A stretch of 64,000 nucleotides of DNA from Dipteris shenzhenensis. Its lineage: Eukaryota > Polypodiophyta > Polypodiopsida > Gleicheniales. The notes under the pieces are model-generated. The model did not search any database. It was not told where the DNA came from and was given only the letters and a program-made list of their open reading frames with translations. The stretch is taken from assembly GCA_047967505.1 (NCBI GenBank), contig CM106538.1. One strand, given 5' to 3'. Position 1 is the first letter of the stretch. Each line of letters begins with the position of its first letter. Both the position numbers and the translations under genes were made by a program. Shown here piece after piece: positions 33,931-45,479 of the stretch.

Positions 33931-34452
33931 CTGGTTTGTGGTAAGGAGCTTAAGAAAGCAAACCAAGTTCGCGGTGTCCTGATAAGAGGACAATTGTTGC
34001 TTTCCTTTTTCGAGCTTGGAAGCAAATCTCTGCAGGTAGCACAGCCGAAAAGTACAAGAGTGCATTGTCTCAGATTGAGACGTCCTTCGTAGTGTGGCGA
34101 GAGGGCAGTATATGCTGCGGGCATGGGTGAAGCCCTCGGTGACTTTATTTTTCTGATTCAAGGCCATTTCGGGGCCCGTTTTGGAGGCGGAAGTTCTCTG
34201 CAACCATTGAGGAAAAGGCCCTGTCTTTGCTGTGCGACCACTGCTTTATAGGTCGGTGAAAAGTTGTCGCAAAAATTGCATCGTATGTCTGTGCGCAAAG
34301 ATATTGGAAGTTACAGAATCATCCTTATTGCCTGTTGATGCAAAATCGTCACTAGGAAGTGACTGTGTGGTCAAATACCTCTTTTGTCGGTTTTGCAAAT
34401 TTGCCCTTGTGAGGCAGAAGTTGTGTTTTTTGCAGTGACAGAATATTTTATA

Positions 34453-35430
34453 ATGGCGTCTGATTCTCTTTCACAGATTGTCACTGAAAAGCTTGACAAG
34501 AACAACTTCCAAGCATGGAAGTTTAGAATGACGAATTTCCTTATGGGAAAAGGCTATTGGGAGTTCAGTACAGGAAATGAAAAAGAACTAGTTCTTCCTA
34601 ATGTTCCCAATCAACAAGAAATGCAAGCATTTAAAGGATGGCATGAGAGAGTAAAAAAAGTTATGTATTGGCTGTCTATCAGTATTTCAGATTCTATGAT
34701 TGTGCATATTCATGATGCAAGTACGTCAAAGGAGGCATAGGATACTTTGGCAAAAATGTACAGCACAAATACGCAAGCCAGGAAAATGTGGCTCAAGTAG
34801 AAGTTGCACAATGTGCAGAGAGAAAATTTGAGCATCAATGACTACCACATGGAGATGAAGAAAATTGGAGATGCACTTGCTTCCATTGGGTCGGCAGTGG
34901 AAGATGATGATTTAGTTTCTGTGACCTTGAATGGTCTAAGAAAGGATTATGCACAGTTCCGGACATCCATTGCCGTCCATGAAAAATTTCCTGATTTTGA
35001 GGAGTTGTTTGCTCTTCTAATTTTTGAAGAGCAGAGAAATGGTAGTGCATCTTTTTCAGGAGGAACTTCGAAAGAAATTGTCTTCTACTTAAATGCTGGA
35101 AGAGGTAGCGGCAGAGGTAGAGCAGGCCGATCTGGAGGCCGTGGTAGAAATCAGAATATGCAGCAAACTCAAGAAAACCAGTCCTATGGAGGAGGACGTG
35201 GTAACTCTAGAGGCAGGGGGAGCTAAAGAGGTCGTGGTGGATGGCAGAGTAGCCAAAATGCAAACATCAATGTTAAATGGTAGAGAGGCCAAAATGCAAA
35301 CATCAATGTTGAATGCTACTACTGTGGTAAAATGGGTCATATGGCTAAAGACTGCTATAAAAAGAAGAATGACATCATGAATGAAAAATTGCAGCAAGGA
35401 AATTATGCATCTTTTAGTAGACAGGGTGAT
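34453..35430 (+). pseudogene. Copia Gag, copy 2
   Basis: ATG at 34453 (MASDSLSQIVTEKLDKNNF) opens a UBN2-type Gag. An in-frame TAG (34738) and another near 34798 interrupt it before the SINDYHMEMKKIGDALAS part. A Gly/Arg-rich tract follows, then a CCHC knuckle CYYCGKMGHMAKDC (35314-35355). A 36-bp unit (gccaaaatgcaaacatcaat) is duplicated at 35247-35318. Here the frame start is unbroken, unlike in copy 1. Confidence 0.9.
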
Positions 35431-35760
35431 GACAGAAATGAGCATCTGTTTATGGTGCAGCACTTGACCAATTCTATGACAAGTGCAGAAGAAAGCAATG
35501 ATGTGTGGTATGTTGACTCAGGTGCGTCAAACCACATGACAGGTCATGCAGAATGGATGCAGGATGCAAGGAAAATTGAAAACCCAGGATTTGTGGAGAC
35601 TGGTGATGATAGTGCACATCCTATTGTGCAGATTGGTAAAATTTCTTTGTCTATGCAGGATGGGAAAAAGAAATACCTGTCTGATGTATTTCATGTCTCG
35701 AATATCACCAAGAACCTGGTTTCGGTTGGTCAAATGGTTGAGCAGGGCTTGTAGGTTAGA
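35430..35760 (+). pseudogene. Copia protease, copy 2
   Basis: WYVDSGASNHMTGHAEWM has the intact D-S-G triad, and NITKNLVSVGQMVEQGL follows. The frame ends at TAG 35752. Confidence 0.88.
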
Positions 35761-35790
35761 TTTAATCCTTATGGATGCTTTGTTGAGGAT

Positions 35791-36940
35791 ATGAAAAATG
35801 GTCGCTTAATAGCAAAAGGAAAGAAGAAGGGAAGGATGTTTACGTTGGATGCGGACATGCCTGAATTGAGTGCAACAATGTTTGCACATGGGACCGGTGT
35901 AGTTGCAGATATTGATATCTGGCATAAACGCATTGGTCATGTTAATGTACAACGACTTAAATCAATGCAGGCCCAAAATATTGTTGCATGATTGCCTAAA
36001 TTCAAGGTTGCAGAAATGCATAAGGTATGTGAAGCCTGTCAATTTGGAAAACAGGCAAGGAAACCATTTCCTAGACATGTTCAAGAGAGTAAGAAGCCAT
36101 TGGAATTAATCCACTCTAATGTGTGAACTACTAAAGCTGCATCTATTGGAGGCTGTCATTATTTTGTTACTTTTATTGATGACTACAGCAGAAAAGTTTG
36201 GGTGCACTTTATGAAAAAGAAAAGTGAAGTGTTTGGGTATTTCAAAGCTTTTAAAGCTATGGTTGAAAAAGAAACATGCCTGCAAATAAAATGTCTAAGG
36301 TCAGATGGAGGGGGAGAGTACCTCTCAAATGAGTTTGCAAGGTTTCTGCAGGAGCATGGCATAAAGTAGCAATATTCATGTTGTCATACCCCACAGCAAA
36401 ATGGACTTGTAGAAAGGAAAAATAGGCCTATCAGATTATTATTGGGCTGAAGCAGATACTACAGTAGTTTACATAATGAACAGGACTCCCATTGTAGCAA
36501 TACATGACATAACGCCAGAGGAGATGTATACTGGTAGGAAACCAAATATTTCTCATTTGAAAATTTTTAGTTGCATTGCTTATGTTCATGTGCCAGATGA
36601 GTTGAGGTCCAAGTTGGATCCAAAAGGTGAGAAGTGCATCTTTATTGATTATTCTCTGCAGCAGAAAGGGTATAGATGCTATAATTCTTCTACTCGTAAG
36701 TTTACAGTGAGCAGAGATGTTTTTGATGAGATGAGCAGCTGGTATAAACCAGTAAATGTGATTGATGATGTAGATGCACAAAATGGTAATGCTGCACAGA
36801 ATTCACAGCAGCAATCACAAGATATTAGTGGACCTGTAGTGTCCTCTAGCAGTGGTTCACATACTTCGCCATGGACAAACAGATTGAGATCAGGAGAATC
36901 TCCTCAAAGCAATGCAGATAGTGGTATGCACGTATCATGA
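35791..36940 (+). pseudogene. Copia integrase region, copy 2
   Basis: It includes the pre-integrase stretch with a Zn-binding H-C-type region (DIWHKRIGHVNVQRLKSM), [21 protein letters not shown] (first catalytic Asp), the tract with LRSDGGGEYLSNEF, and the SHLKIFSCIAYVHV tail. Stops at 35989, 36124 and 36367 and a deletion of about 45 bp near 36430 make it non-functional. Confidence 0.88.
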
Positions 36941-36967
36941 AAAGGAAAAGAAAAGGTATATCAGCCC

Positions 36968-37990
36968 ATGTTTGATGTGAATGCAGGTTACTCTTATGTG
37001 GATGGTGAATCCGGTGGCTCAGAACAGAGCATTGATGATGAGTTGGGTATTCCTTCTGTTGTTACACCTGGAGTAAGGAAGACCAGGGATGTTTTGAGAG
37101 CACTTGGAAGTGAGTCTATTTTGCGTAGGTCTACCAGAGCTAGGTATCCTGTGAATAGGCTGAAATATGATGGATTTACAACCATTCACTATGCCTATAT
37201 GTTCAAAGTGATACAGGAACCAGAACCCACTTCTTTTGAGTAAGCCATGGGAAAAGAAAAATGGGAGAAAGCCATGGATGAAGAAATGGATGCCTTGGAA
37301 GCAAATGTTACATGAGAATTGGTGCCTTTGCCTAAAGACAAGAATGCAATTAGCTGTAAGTGGATTTATACGGTGAAGCACAATGCAAATGGTTCTGTGA
37401 ACAAATACAAGGTAAGATTAGTTGTCAAGGGGTATGCACAGACATATGGCATTGATTATGAAGAAGCATTCAGTCCGGTTGCAAGGATGGCAATCGTAAG
37501 AGCAGTCATTGCTATGGCTGCATCAAAGGGATGGTCTTTACATTAGATGGATGTAAAGAATGCTTTCTTGCATGGTGATTTGCAAGAAGAGGTCTTTATG
37601 GAGCAGCCACCAAGTTATGTTCATGCTGTTCATCCTAAGTTTGTTTGTAGGTTGAAGAAGGCCTTGTATGGCTTGAAGCAAGCATCTAGAGCATGGTCTG
37701 ACAAGATAGGACAGTATCTTGTCACTATTGGCTTTCAGATTTCCAAGGCAGATTTCTCACTTTATGTGAGAAAAACAGAGAAAGATATTATGGTGCTTGT
37801 GATTTATGTTGATGATTTGATCATCACAGGTGATAGTAATGAAGATATCTTTTATGTGAAAATGCTATTGAAGCAGAAGTTTGAGATGAAGGATTTGGGA
37901 GAGCTGCGTTATTTCTTGGGCATTGAGGCTCTTGCAGAGGCAGTATGGATTGGACATGCTGTCCAAATATGGGATGACAGGCTGTAAGCC
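36968..37990 (+). pseudogene. Copia reverse transcriptase, copy 2
   Basis: RVT_2 landmarks: [68 protein letters not shown] and the YVDD box (37805-37816). Stops near 37243 and 37543 and a frame loss after 37930 break it. Confidence 0.92.
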
Positions 37991-38084
37991 TATTTCAGTT
38001 CCTTTGGAGCAGAATGTGAAGCTGAGCGCAGATGCAGGTGAGCTTCTGGAAGACCCTACTATGTAGAGACGGATAGTAGGAAGT

Positions 38085-38744
38085 TTGATTTATATGACTA
38101 TTACTAGGCCAGATTTGAGCTATGCTGTTGGATTGGTAAGTCAGCTTATGCAGGCTCCAAGGAAACCGCATTTGGATGCGGCTAGACACATACTCAGGTA
38201 TGTGAAGTCCACATTGCAGTATGGACTATTTTATGAGGTTGGGATTCAGATACAGTTGCATGCATACACTGATGTTGATTGGGTTGGTAGTATTTCTGAT
38301 AGACGATCTACCAGTGGATATGTGTTCTCTTTTGGGAGTGCTGCAGTCACTTGGAGCAGCAAGAAACAGCCTACAGTTGCCTTGTTGAGCACAGAGGCTG
38401 AGTACAGGGGTGCAGCAATGGCTGCATGTAAGGTAGCTTGGTTGCATAAGCTACTCTATGATATGCATCAGACAACAGATGGTTGGGCCAGTTGTCATTT
38501 ATTGTGACAACATGAGCAGTATACACTTGGCAAATAACCCAGTCTATCATGCTAAAACAAAGCACATTGAGGTGTATTATCACTATGTGCGGGAGAAGGT
38601 TTTACTAGGTCTTATTGATCTAGTTTATGTCAGCACAGAGGATCAGGTAGGTGACATATTCACGAAGGCATTGGGCGCAGAGAAGCTGTGCAAGTTCAGA
38701 GACCTGCTTGGTGTGCAGAAATTGGGATTGAGCTCGAGGGGGAG
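38085..38744 (+). pseudogene. Copia RNase H, copy 2
   Basis: Segments 38085-38507 and 38458-38784 together give TDVDWVGSISDRRSTSGY, LSTEAEYRGAAMAA and VIYCDNMSSIHLAN. A one-base frame change near 38480 separates them. The stop that ends copy 1 after DLLGV is here a glutamine codon (CAG), so the frame runs into the LTR. Confidence 0.9.
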
Positions 38745-39095
38745 TGTTGAGATATCGAGCTCCACTCGTGATATGCTAGGGTGATCGTTGTGCATTTATG
38801 TCACCGACTTGTTAGCTACAGATGTAGTTGGTACACCGCCTATGAATAATAGCTGGATGACAGCTATCCTTATGTACTCTAGTTCGTGGCTCAGTTAGTA
38901 TGCCACCTTAGTTAGCTGAGTTTGGTTTGAGACCCACATATAAGGTTCTTCTATTTCTTTGTACTAGAGTTCTTTTGGCTTTCACAACTAGAAGAGGAAA
39001 ACTGTTTTCAGCCTCCATCTTTGTGTGTATTTCCCCATTGTGTATGTGAGAAAGCCGCAAGTGAGACTCCTTCCTTCTCTTCCACTATCTTCACA
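38745..39095 (+). repeat. 3' LTR of copia copy 2
   Basis: 351 bp with TG...CA ends. The polypurine tract TCGAGGGGGAG lies just upstream at 38734-38744. Confidence 0.95.
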
Positions 39096-39411
39096 CTCTG
39101 CACCCACAGTGTAGACAGGCTCATAGGATGTCTAGAGGTCGCTTGGTGACACAGGTTTCACCGGAGGCACTAATGCTGACAGTGTTTCTGCCGTGAGACT
39201 TCTATGATGAGTGATCATGACACTCCAGTTAGTTGATACACTACCATACAGATGGATCTGCAGTTTTGTTGTATGTACATTGTATTTTTGGTACTTCATG
39301 TGATGTACTACTATGGATTATGGGCTGTTTGTGCCTATTGTGACACCCTTTTCTATCTGCCGTAATTTTGGGACAGCAAACAAGATAGTTTGTTGTTTCA
39401 AGAGGGGGGTA
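39096..39411 (+). mobile_element. Gypsy 3' untranslated part, resumed after copia copy 2
   Basis: No frame. It ends in CAAGAGGGGGGTA, a polypurine tract directly before TGTCACGGGG, so it is the continuation of the element ending at 33566. Confidence 0.75.
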
Positions 39412-40030
39412 TGTCACGGGGATGTGGTGGTGATGGTGAAGTGTCCAAACTAACTGTCACTGAACCTAGGGTGCCAAGCTAGGGGCCTTAGTTAATGCCT
39501 AAAAGGTACCTATGATTTCATGTGCAATAGGTGCACTCCTAGTGCTATTAGAGTGGCTTCAGTTTCTAAGGTCATTGGTTTGGTTCAGTGGGGTCATCCT
39601 TTAAAAATTGACCCCCTAGAGATCCTACAAACTAGGGTAATTGGTTCCAAGCATTAGGGTCATGGTTTGCCAACTAACCGCCCAAGGGGCATTAAATTCC
39701 TACGTCTCATTTGCCATGTGTTTGTGTGTGGAGCTTGTGTGGCCTCTCTGCTTGCCTTGTGGCACTTGGGTGTCACCTCTGGAAGCCCTTCGAAGGCCCT
39801 AGAGCCCTTCCTTTCCCTTCCTTGCTGTTTTGAGTCTTCTCCCCTACCAGAGGAGCTTCTTTCTGAAGATGGCGGATTTCTGCAGCCTCCCTCTTGCTGG
39901 CTGAAGTTGATTTGGGAGCTTTCTTCGCAACAATTCTCCTTCCCTTGGTGTTTCCTGCTGCTGGCATGCTTCTTAGACTTGGACGCCTCCATTCTGGGCC
40001 ATTTCTGGAGGTTTTCTTGACTTTCTTTGT
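39412..40030 (+). repeat. Presumed 3' LTR of the gypsy (right end unresolved)
   Basis: It starts TGTCACGGGGATGTGG right after the polypurine tract. The right end is unclear because another element begins at about 40048. A minus-strand frame of 110 codons (39992-39660, Lys/Ser-rich) is probably chance. Confidence 0.6.
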
Positions 40031-40869
40031 GAAAAAAGTCTTCCTTTATTACGTGTCATATTGGGAAATATCCCATATTCATTTTGGTATTCTAGTGTGT
40101 GTCTATTTTATATTTGTTTGTACTTGTGTGTCACATCAACACACATCAAGGAGTCTACATCAAGCTTATCAATGTGAGTCTTTCCATTTTGGTCTATTGC
40201 TCATTTCCATTTCCTTTCACTTTCATTATGTTTCCACTTGAGTATTATCTTTGCTTGCAGCATCACAAAAATGGGAAACGGGTTTGGGTTCTTGTAATAA
40301 GAAAAATTCCCAAGCTGCCTATGAGGTTGCATCCTACATAAACTACACCACCCATGAAACTTTGGCCTTTGAAACATTATGCGACAACCATGCTGATCTG
40401 ACAAAGATCACGGGACCTTTCCATGGCTTGGAGGGGGAACATGGCAGTGACAAAAGAGAGAGGAGGCAGGGCAGTTCCCAAAGGCTGAGGGGAAAAACTG
40501 GGTGGGCTGGTGTTGGCAAGGCCATACATTGGTCACAATGGAGACATCAGGTCAAGAAGGCTTAGGGTAGGAGGGAGGGACACTGTAGAGAATGACAGTA
40601 AACCAATGCATTGTCAATTGGCAATGAAACTCTCTTTCTTGAAGGGGAACTTCATAGCTTCGGTAGTAAAACAAGGATGAACTAAAGCAATATTGAAGCC
40701 CTTGGTTGAAAATTCCTTTTCAGCTTTTCTCACATTGTGGGTTTAAATCCCCAGTTGTGTTCCCGCAACTCCCTAGCCTACCCTCTCTCTCTCCTTCTCC
40801 CTCTCCCTCTCCCACATCTTTCTTCAGATATGATAAATATTACTGCATCTGAGGTCATATTCTTGGACG

Positions 40870-41345
40870 CCTCACATCTAGCTCCTGTCTGGTGCAAGGT
40901 GCACTGAGAATTGAGGTGTTGGTGGGCTGGAATCTTCATTCTGGTGGACGCCATCATGGCGGATCTGTTTCAGCTTGCTGGACCCTCTCTTTCATAGGCA
41001 GCTCCCTCCTACCAGAGCCTGTTGTCTGCTGTTCAACCAACTCTTGGGGCTGTTTCGGGCTGGAACAGGCTCTTTCTGTTGGCTTGATTCTTATCTTCTC
41101 TTTCTGCTCTATGCTACTGTCATTCTTGCTGAGATTTTGCAAGGTTGGATGCCCTGCCATTGGCCTGGAAGAGGATTGGGGCACTGGTTGTGATACTCTT
41201 TTCTCAGTAATTGCTTTGATCTATGTGAATGCATTGCTTGGCATGCTGTCATTGGGAGTTGTTCACGGGCACAGCCGCGGGTTGGCATTGTACTGGGTTG
41301 CACCTGTGGGTGAGCTCTTGAAGGGAGTCCCTTGTATTTGAGCTA
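40870..41345 (+). other. 149-codon frame of unknown origin inside the element
   Basis: The plus frame 40892-41341 is Cys/Leu/Gly-rich with hydrophobic stretches and no recognised motif. It has no counterpart in the other two family members, so it may be captured or chance. Treat as non-coding until transcribed. Confidence 0.2.
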
Positions 41346-43063
41346 ACCAGTAATTAAATAAATACCGCAAGGGGCGCCAAGTGTTGGGGCCAACAGGTGT
41401 CACTTTGCATGCTTTTGAGTAGGGGCATTCTAGCCTCCTTTGTTTTAAATGGTTTAGTGATGCTATGCTGAGAAGTTATATGCTCTAAGTTTTGCTTGTG
41501 GGCAATGGCAACGGTTCAAGTTGGCTGTATTTCAGATTTGTGAGATAATAGTGTCAGTTACATTGCCCTTTGCCAGTCAAAGGCCGGTTACATTCGTGGC
41601 CTCTCTACCAGCTGCCGCACTGTTTTGGACGATTCAGGGTTTGGTTGAGGTCGTTTTTCAGCTTCTGCCTTTAATTCTACAATCGCCCACCTCTACTGCT
41701 GCTGGACGACACTCTGAACAGCAAATCCAGTGCTGAAATCTGAGAAAAATAGTCAGAACTGTGTTTTTTGTCCCAAAAGTCGAGTTTTGAAATTTCAGGT
41801 TGGATACTCAGTATTTTTTGGGACTTTCATGATAAGAGGGCTCATGAGTATTGCTAGGACACTTTCCTGCAACAAATTTTGAAAAGCCCTAAATATATGA
41901 AAATCCTAATTTTTGACAGAAACCCTAATTTTCAGAATGTAGGGCTTTTCTAACTTTTGCAGTCCTTTGGCACAATTGAAGCCTTTGACATGCAAATTTT
42001 TTGTGGATTTTTCAAAATTGATGTAATTTCATTACTATTTGGCATTCATTTGGGCATTCTGCCTCCTTTGGGCATAATTGCTCAAATTTGAGGCTCTGCT
42101 CCGATCTTGGTGACTCACATCTCAACATTTTGAGAGTCATCATGTGATTGCTCCTTGTAGCTGGTCCCATGGCCGACATCGACATATCATTCGTGGCATT
42201 CTCGCCATATTCTTCATCGACATACTTCTTCGGATCGGGATGTGCACTCTTATGTGCAACATCTACTTGGGGTCATTTACGGGTTCTCTGCTCTTGCTAT
42301 GCATAAAATGAATGAAATATATTTTTATTTTCTATGATTGGGTTCAATAAAGGTTCTCTGCCTTGCATAGTCCTCTTAAAATGATGTATTTCTTTTATTT
42401 TTATGGTGTGTAGCTCCATGTTCCTAGTTAGTCCTTGGAGTCAAGAGTGGGATGTACTGTGGGAGCCATGTATTGGCATTGATAGGTCTATATATAAAGC
42501 ATGGCATGTGAGTTCCAAGAAGTTGGTGCATTGGTTTCCTAGACCGCTGAGTTGGTCATGCATCCATGCTGAGACATGAGCCTTTGAGTCATGTTTTGGA
42601 TGTAAAGCCATGTGAGTGCTCAGTCCGACCTCTGAACTGTGCTTAGACTTCAGCCTTTGAGTTAGCATGAGAGCCATGTCTAGTTCAGACATTGCATAGA
42701 GAAGTAGATACTCTCATTGTCATGTTTTGTCCTTGGTTCCATTCCAGTAGTCACTCACCTTTCCTCCATGGGGGGGTGTTAGGAAATGGAGTCAAGATGA
42801 GTCAGTTTGTTGTTTTTTAGTGTGATTTCTAGTCTAGTGTATCTTATGGATGCCACGTGTCACATTGAGAGTTATCCCATATGCATTGGTGTTCATAATA
42901 AGAGCTGTACTTGTCTAGTGTCAAATCAATCAAATCAATCAAGTATCAAGCCTACAAGTTCTTTGGTCCACATGTGAGTACTTTCATTTTGTTTATTGCT
43001 CTTGTTATTTCATTTCCATTTCATTATGTCTCTCTTGGAGTATCATTCTCTCTCTCCCTGGCC

Positions 43064-43067
<4 letters not shown>

Positions 43068-43099
<32 letters not shown>
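43068..43099. repeat. (CT)16 microsatellite in LTR end
   Basis: An uninterrupted CT run inside the 3' LTR of the preceding element, close to its ACCATGAACA terminus. Confidence 0.95.
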
Positions 43100-43101
<2 letters not shown>

Positions 43102-43109
43102 CATGAACA

Positions 43110-43615
43110 TTTAGTTAGCTAGGCGTAACGAGCGGGAAGAAGAAACTTGGCGATGTAAGGACCAATCATATGTAAGCTTCAACCTGGGCACTGGTAGAAA
43201 AGAATGAAGCATCTACGAAAGAGAGTGCCAGAGGGGTCGATAATGCATCCCCAAGCCATATTGTCTGGCTGCCAAAGGAAAAGACAATAAAGTACGGTCA
43301 TCATGAAGTACGTCACTAACAACAATGATGCCAAGGCTGATCACACTGTAAAAATTGCAGCATCATTTCCCCCTTAAATATGGATATGAATATTCAATAT
43401 GTTCAAGCCACCATGCATCTTTGGGGAACATAGATGCCGCACAGAGGGTAATCTAATATTCTTATTGCCATGCTTTGAGCACTAGAAAGTCTCCATAATA
43501 GTGGACATGAAAAAAGGAATGTGTTTTTTATCAAACATTATCAAAGGCAAGAAAAAACGAATATAAGCCACCAAAATTGATTGCACAATTCGAAGCCAAA
43601 CACGAAGAGGTCAAG
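43110..43615. other. Unassigned intron DNA
   Basis: No conserved frame or repeat structure seen. Confidence 0.4.
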
Positions 43616-43618
43616 TGG

Positions 43619-44030
43619 CTAATTTCCAATATTCCAGTTTCTTCCTAAGCTTGCAAGCACCCAATCTGTTTGTTGAGAGCGAGTGATGTTCCATCCCAAA
43701 GGATAGCCAAGATGTCGAACATGCTGATTGGGCAAGACAGTTTCTCCCGCCCATAATACTCTATGCCAATCCTTAGCATGCAAGGGCATAAGCTTAGACT
43801 TTTGAAAGTTCACTTGCAAACCAGCAGCTATTCCATACAAGTATAAAGCCTTCATGAGTTGCGAAAGATCAGATTTTGTGTTCTTGGGAGTGAAGAACGA
43901 ATCATCAACATAAGCTTGCGCAATCATGGGCTTTCTTCCATGTATTTGCAGACCATGCAAGACATCTGTAGCCACAAGATGATCAATATAGCAGAGCATC
44001 GGATGAGTAGCTATGGCATCACACACTTCT
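43619..44030 (-). pseudogene. LINE reverse transcriptase fragment
   Basis: The minus frame of 135 codons has PMIAQAYVDDSFFTPKN (the RT catalytic box as YVDD), GIAAGLQVNFQKSKLMP and LGYPLGWNI, as in plant LINE RTs. It lacks the palm N-terminus and everything after the thumb. Confidence 0.85.
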
Positions 44031-44700
44031 TTTTATAGTGAAAACTTTGAGTGCTTTGTATTACAAGATAGCTATCCCAGAAAAAACTTGTAAGCTGAAA
44101 TATCACATCAAGAGAAAATATCCATGTAGGACAAATATACATCATGATCTATGCATTGAGTTTGTAGACAATCGAACAACGATTGCTGCAAAGAACGACG
44201 AAAGAAAACAAAAGGAGAAAAAATTGGATCACCAAAGACTCTGTGGTTTCTAGCTTTCCAGAGAGTCCAAAGTGCCCAGTAGAGCGAACCCATATAAAGA
44301 ACAAGTCGAAATCCGGCCATCTAGGAGAAATCCCAAACAACCAGAAAAGCTTGCCAAAAGAAGCTTGAGAGAATCTCATTCTCAATCTTTGCCGAAGGAT
44401 GTTCAAGAAACTCCATGTCTTGGGGCAATGTCAAAAGATATGAGATACAGATTCCCTTGGAGCTAAACACCGACGATAGATAGCTGGAGCAATACGTCTG
44501 CATGATAAAAGCTGCCCAGATGGAATACCCCCCAACAGAACCTGCCATAGAAAGACCTGTCGTCGCACGGAAACCTTGGAGTGCCAAATTTGCTTCAATC
44601 TATTTTTCCACCATTTGACTGGATGATGCAAAGACCAAATCTGATTTGCCTTATCTGACACCCAGGGTGGTGATAGCAGAACTTTATAGAAAGAGGAGAC
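44031..44700 (-). mobile_element. LINE 3' part inserted next to the RT fragment
   Basis: On the minus strand KQIWHSKVSVRRQVFLWQVL and a zf-RVT pattern (C-R-R...HIFWHCPKTW, spread over frames) mark the end of a LINE ORF2. The 3' end has TAATACAAAGCACTC and a short A-rich tail, adjacent to the RT fragment at 44030. On this strand zf-RVT precedes RT, the reverse of normal order, so these are two LINE insertions and not one. Confidence 0.7.
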
Positions 44701-44746
44701 TGTTATATGAGACAGCTTCAATGAAAGAATGAACGAGTATAAAGGA

Positions 44747-44747
<1 letters not shown>

Positions 44748-44793
<46 letters not shown>
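44748..44793. repeat. (AC)23 microsatellite
   Basis: Uninterrupted AC run followed by TATG-rich sequence. Confidence 0.95.
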
Positions 44794-44796
<3 letters not shown>

Positions 44797-44935
44797 ATAT
44801 ACATATGTATGTATTTGTGCACGCATGTGTGTGTACATGTATATAAAATTTGATAAGAACCATGTCACATGGCTCTCAATGGCTTCTCGTCCTTTGGCTT
44901 GGTGTCTTGCATGAGCTAGTTGACATCCACAACAT

Positions 44936-45290
44936 GGTTTTGCCATGCGGAGGCAGTTTTACAACAAGAGGATAGGCCCGTGGTATATTACAGTAGAAAG
45001 CTCAACGATGTTGAAAAGAGCTATTCAGTTTACGATAGAGAGCTACTCGGTGTCATCCAGGCATTAAAGCGTTGGAAGCCTTACTTATACGGAAGGACTT
45101 TCATGGTCAAGATAGATCACCAAGCCCTTAAGTGGCTTTAGACAATGCCTAGTTTACAATGGAGTGATCGGCAACAATGGTGGAGCCAGATATTCCAGTA
45201 GGTCGGGGAACGATAGAGTACGTCCCCGGCCAAAATAACCCCGTTGCCGACGCTCTAAGGCGAAAAGGTTCAATCTAGACCATTGAGAAG
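44936..45290 (+). pseudogene. Gypsy RNase H segment
   Basis: The frame reads AVLQQEDRPVVYYSRKLND, then EKSYSVYDRELLGVIQALKRWKPYLYGRTF and VKIDHQALKWL. This is the RT-RNase H region of Ty3-gypsy, ending in a stop after KWL. Confidence 0.85.
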
Positions 45291-45479
45291 GCCATTGTGC
45301 TCGAAATCAAGGGAAAGGTCTTGATAGTATGAAGGCACAATATGCGGAGTCAGTAGAGTTTGGCACTCAGTTCCAGTTAGCCACGACACTTGCTCCAAGC
45401 CATTACTCATTAGAGGACGGTTGGCTTTTCTATAAGAAAAGATTATGTGTACTCAAAGACAAACGGTAGTTACTTCTTC

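Larger units (their letters stand above)
33567..39095 (+). mobile_element. Full-length Ty1/copia retrotransposon, copy 2
   Basis: A 5529-bp element of the same family as 2190-7716 but on the plus strand. LTRs are 352 and 351 bp and differ at about 16 positions (near 4.5%). It carries a tRNA-Met primer site, gag, protease, integrase, RT, RNase H and the same polypurine tract. The gag-pol frame is broken repeatedly. Relative to copy 1 it lacks about 45 bp in integrase (near 36430) and has a 36-bp in-frame duplication in gag. It sits in the gypsy 3' region. Confidence 0.95.
40048..43109 (+). mobile_element. Non-autonomous LTR element, family member 1
   Basis: The 3' LTR (42779-43109) starts TGTTAGGAAATGG after a polypurine tract ATGGGGGGGTG. 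It shares gtcacattgagagttatcccata with the LTRs at 51537-53818 and 60875-61187. The 5' LTR (about 40048-40810) seems split by about 510 bp of foreign sequence: its homology stops near 40255 and resumes at gcctaccctctctct (about 40775). The interior (41520-42778) is homologous to 61600-62540 and codes no Gag or Pol. Confidence 0.65.

Noticed and set aside
40892-41341. Membrane-protein-like 149-codon frame as a gene
   Set aside because: No motif, no homologue recognised, and absent from the other family members; kept only as an uncertain feature.
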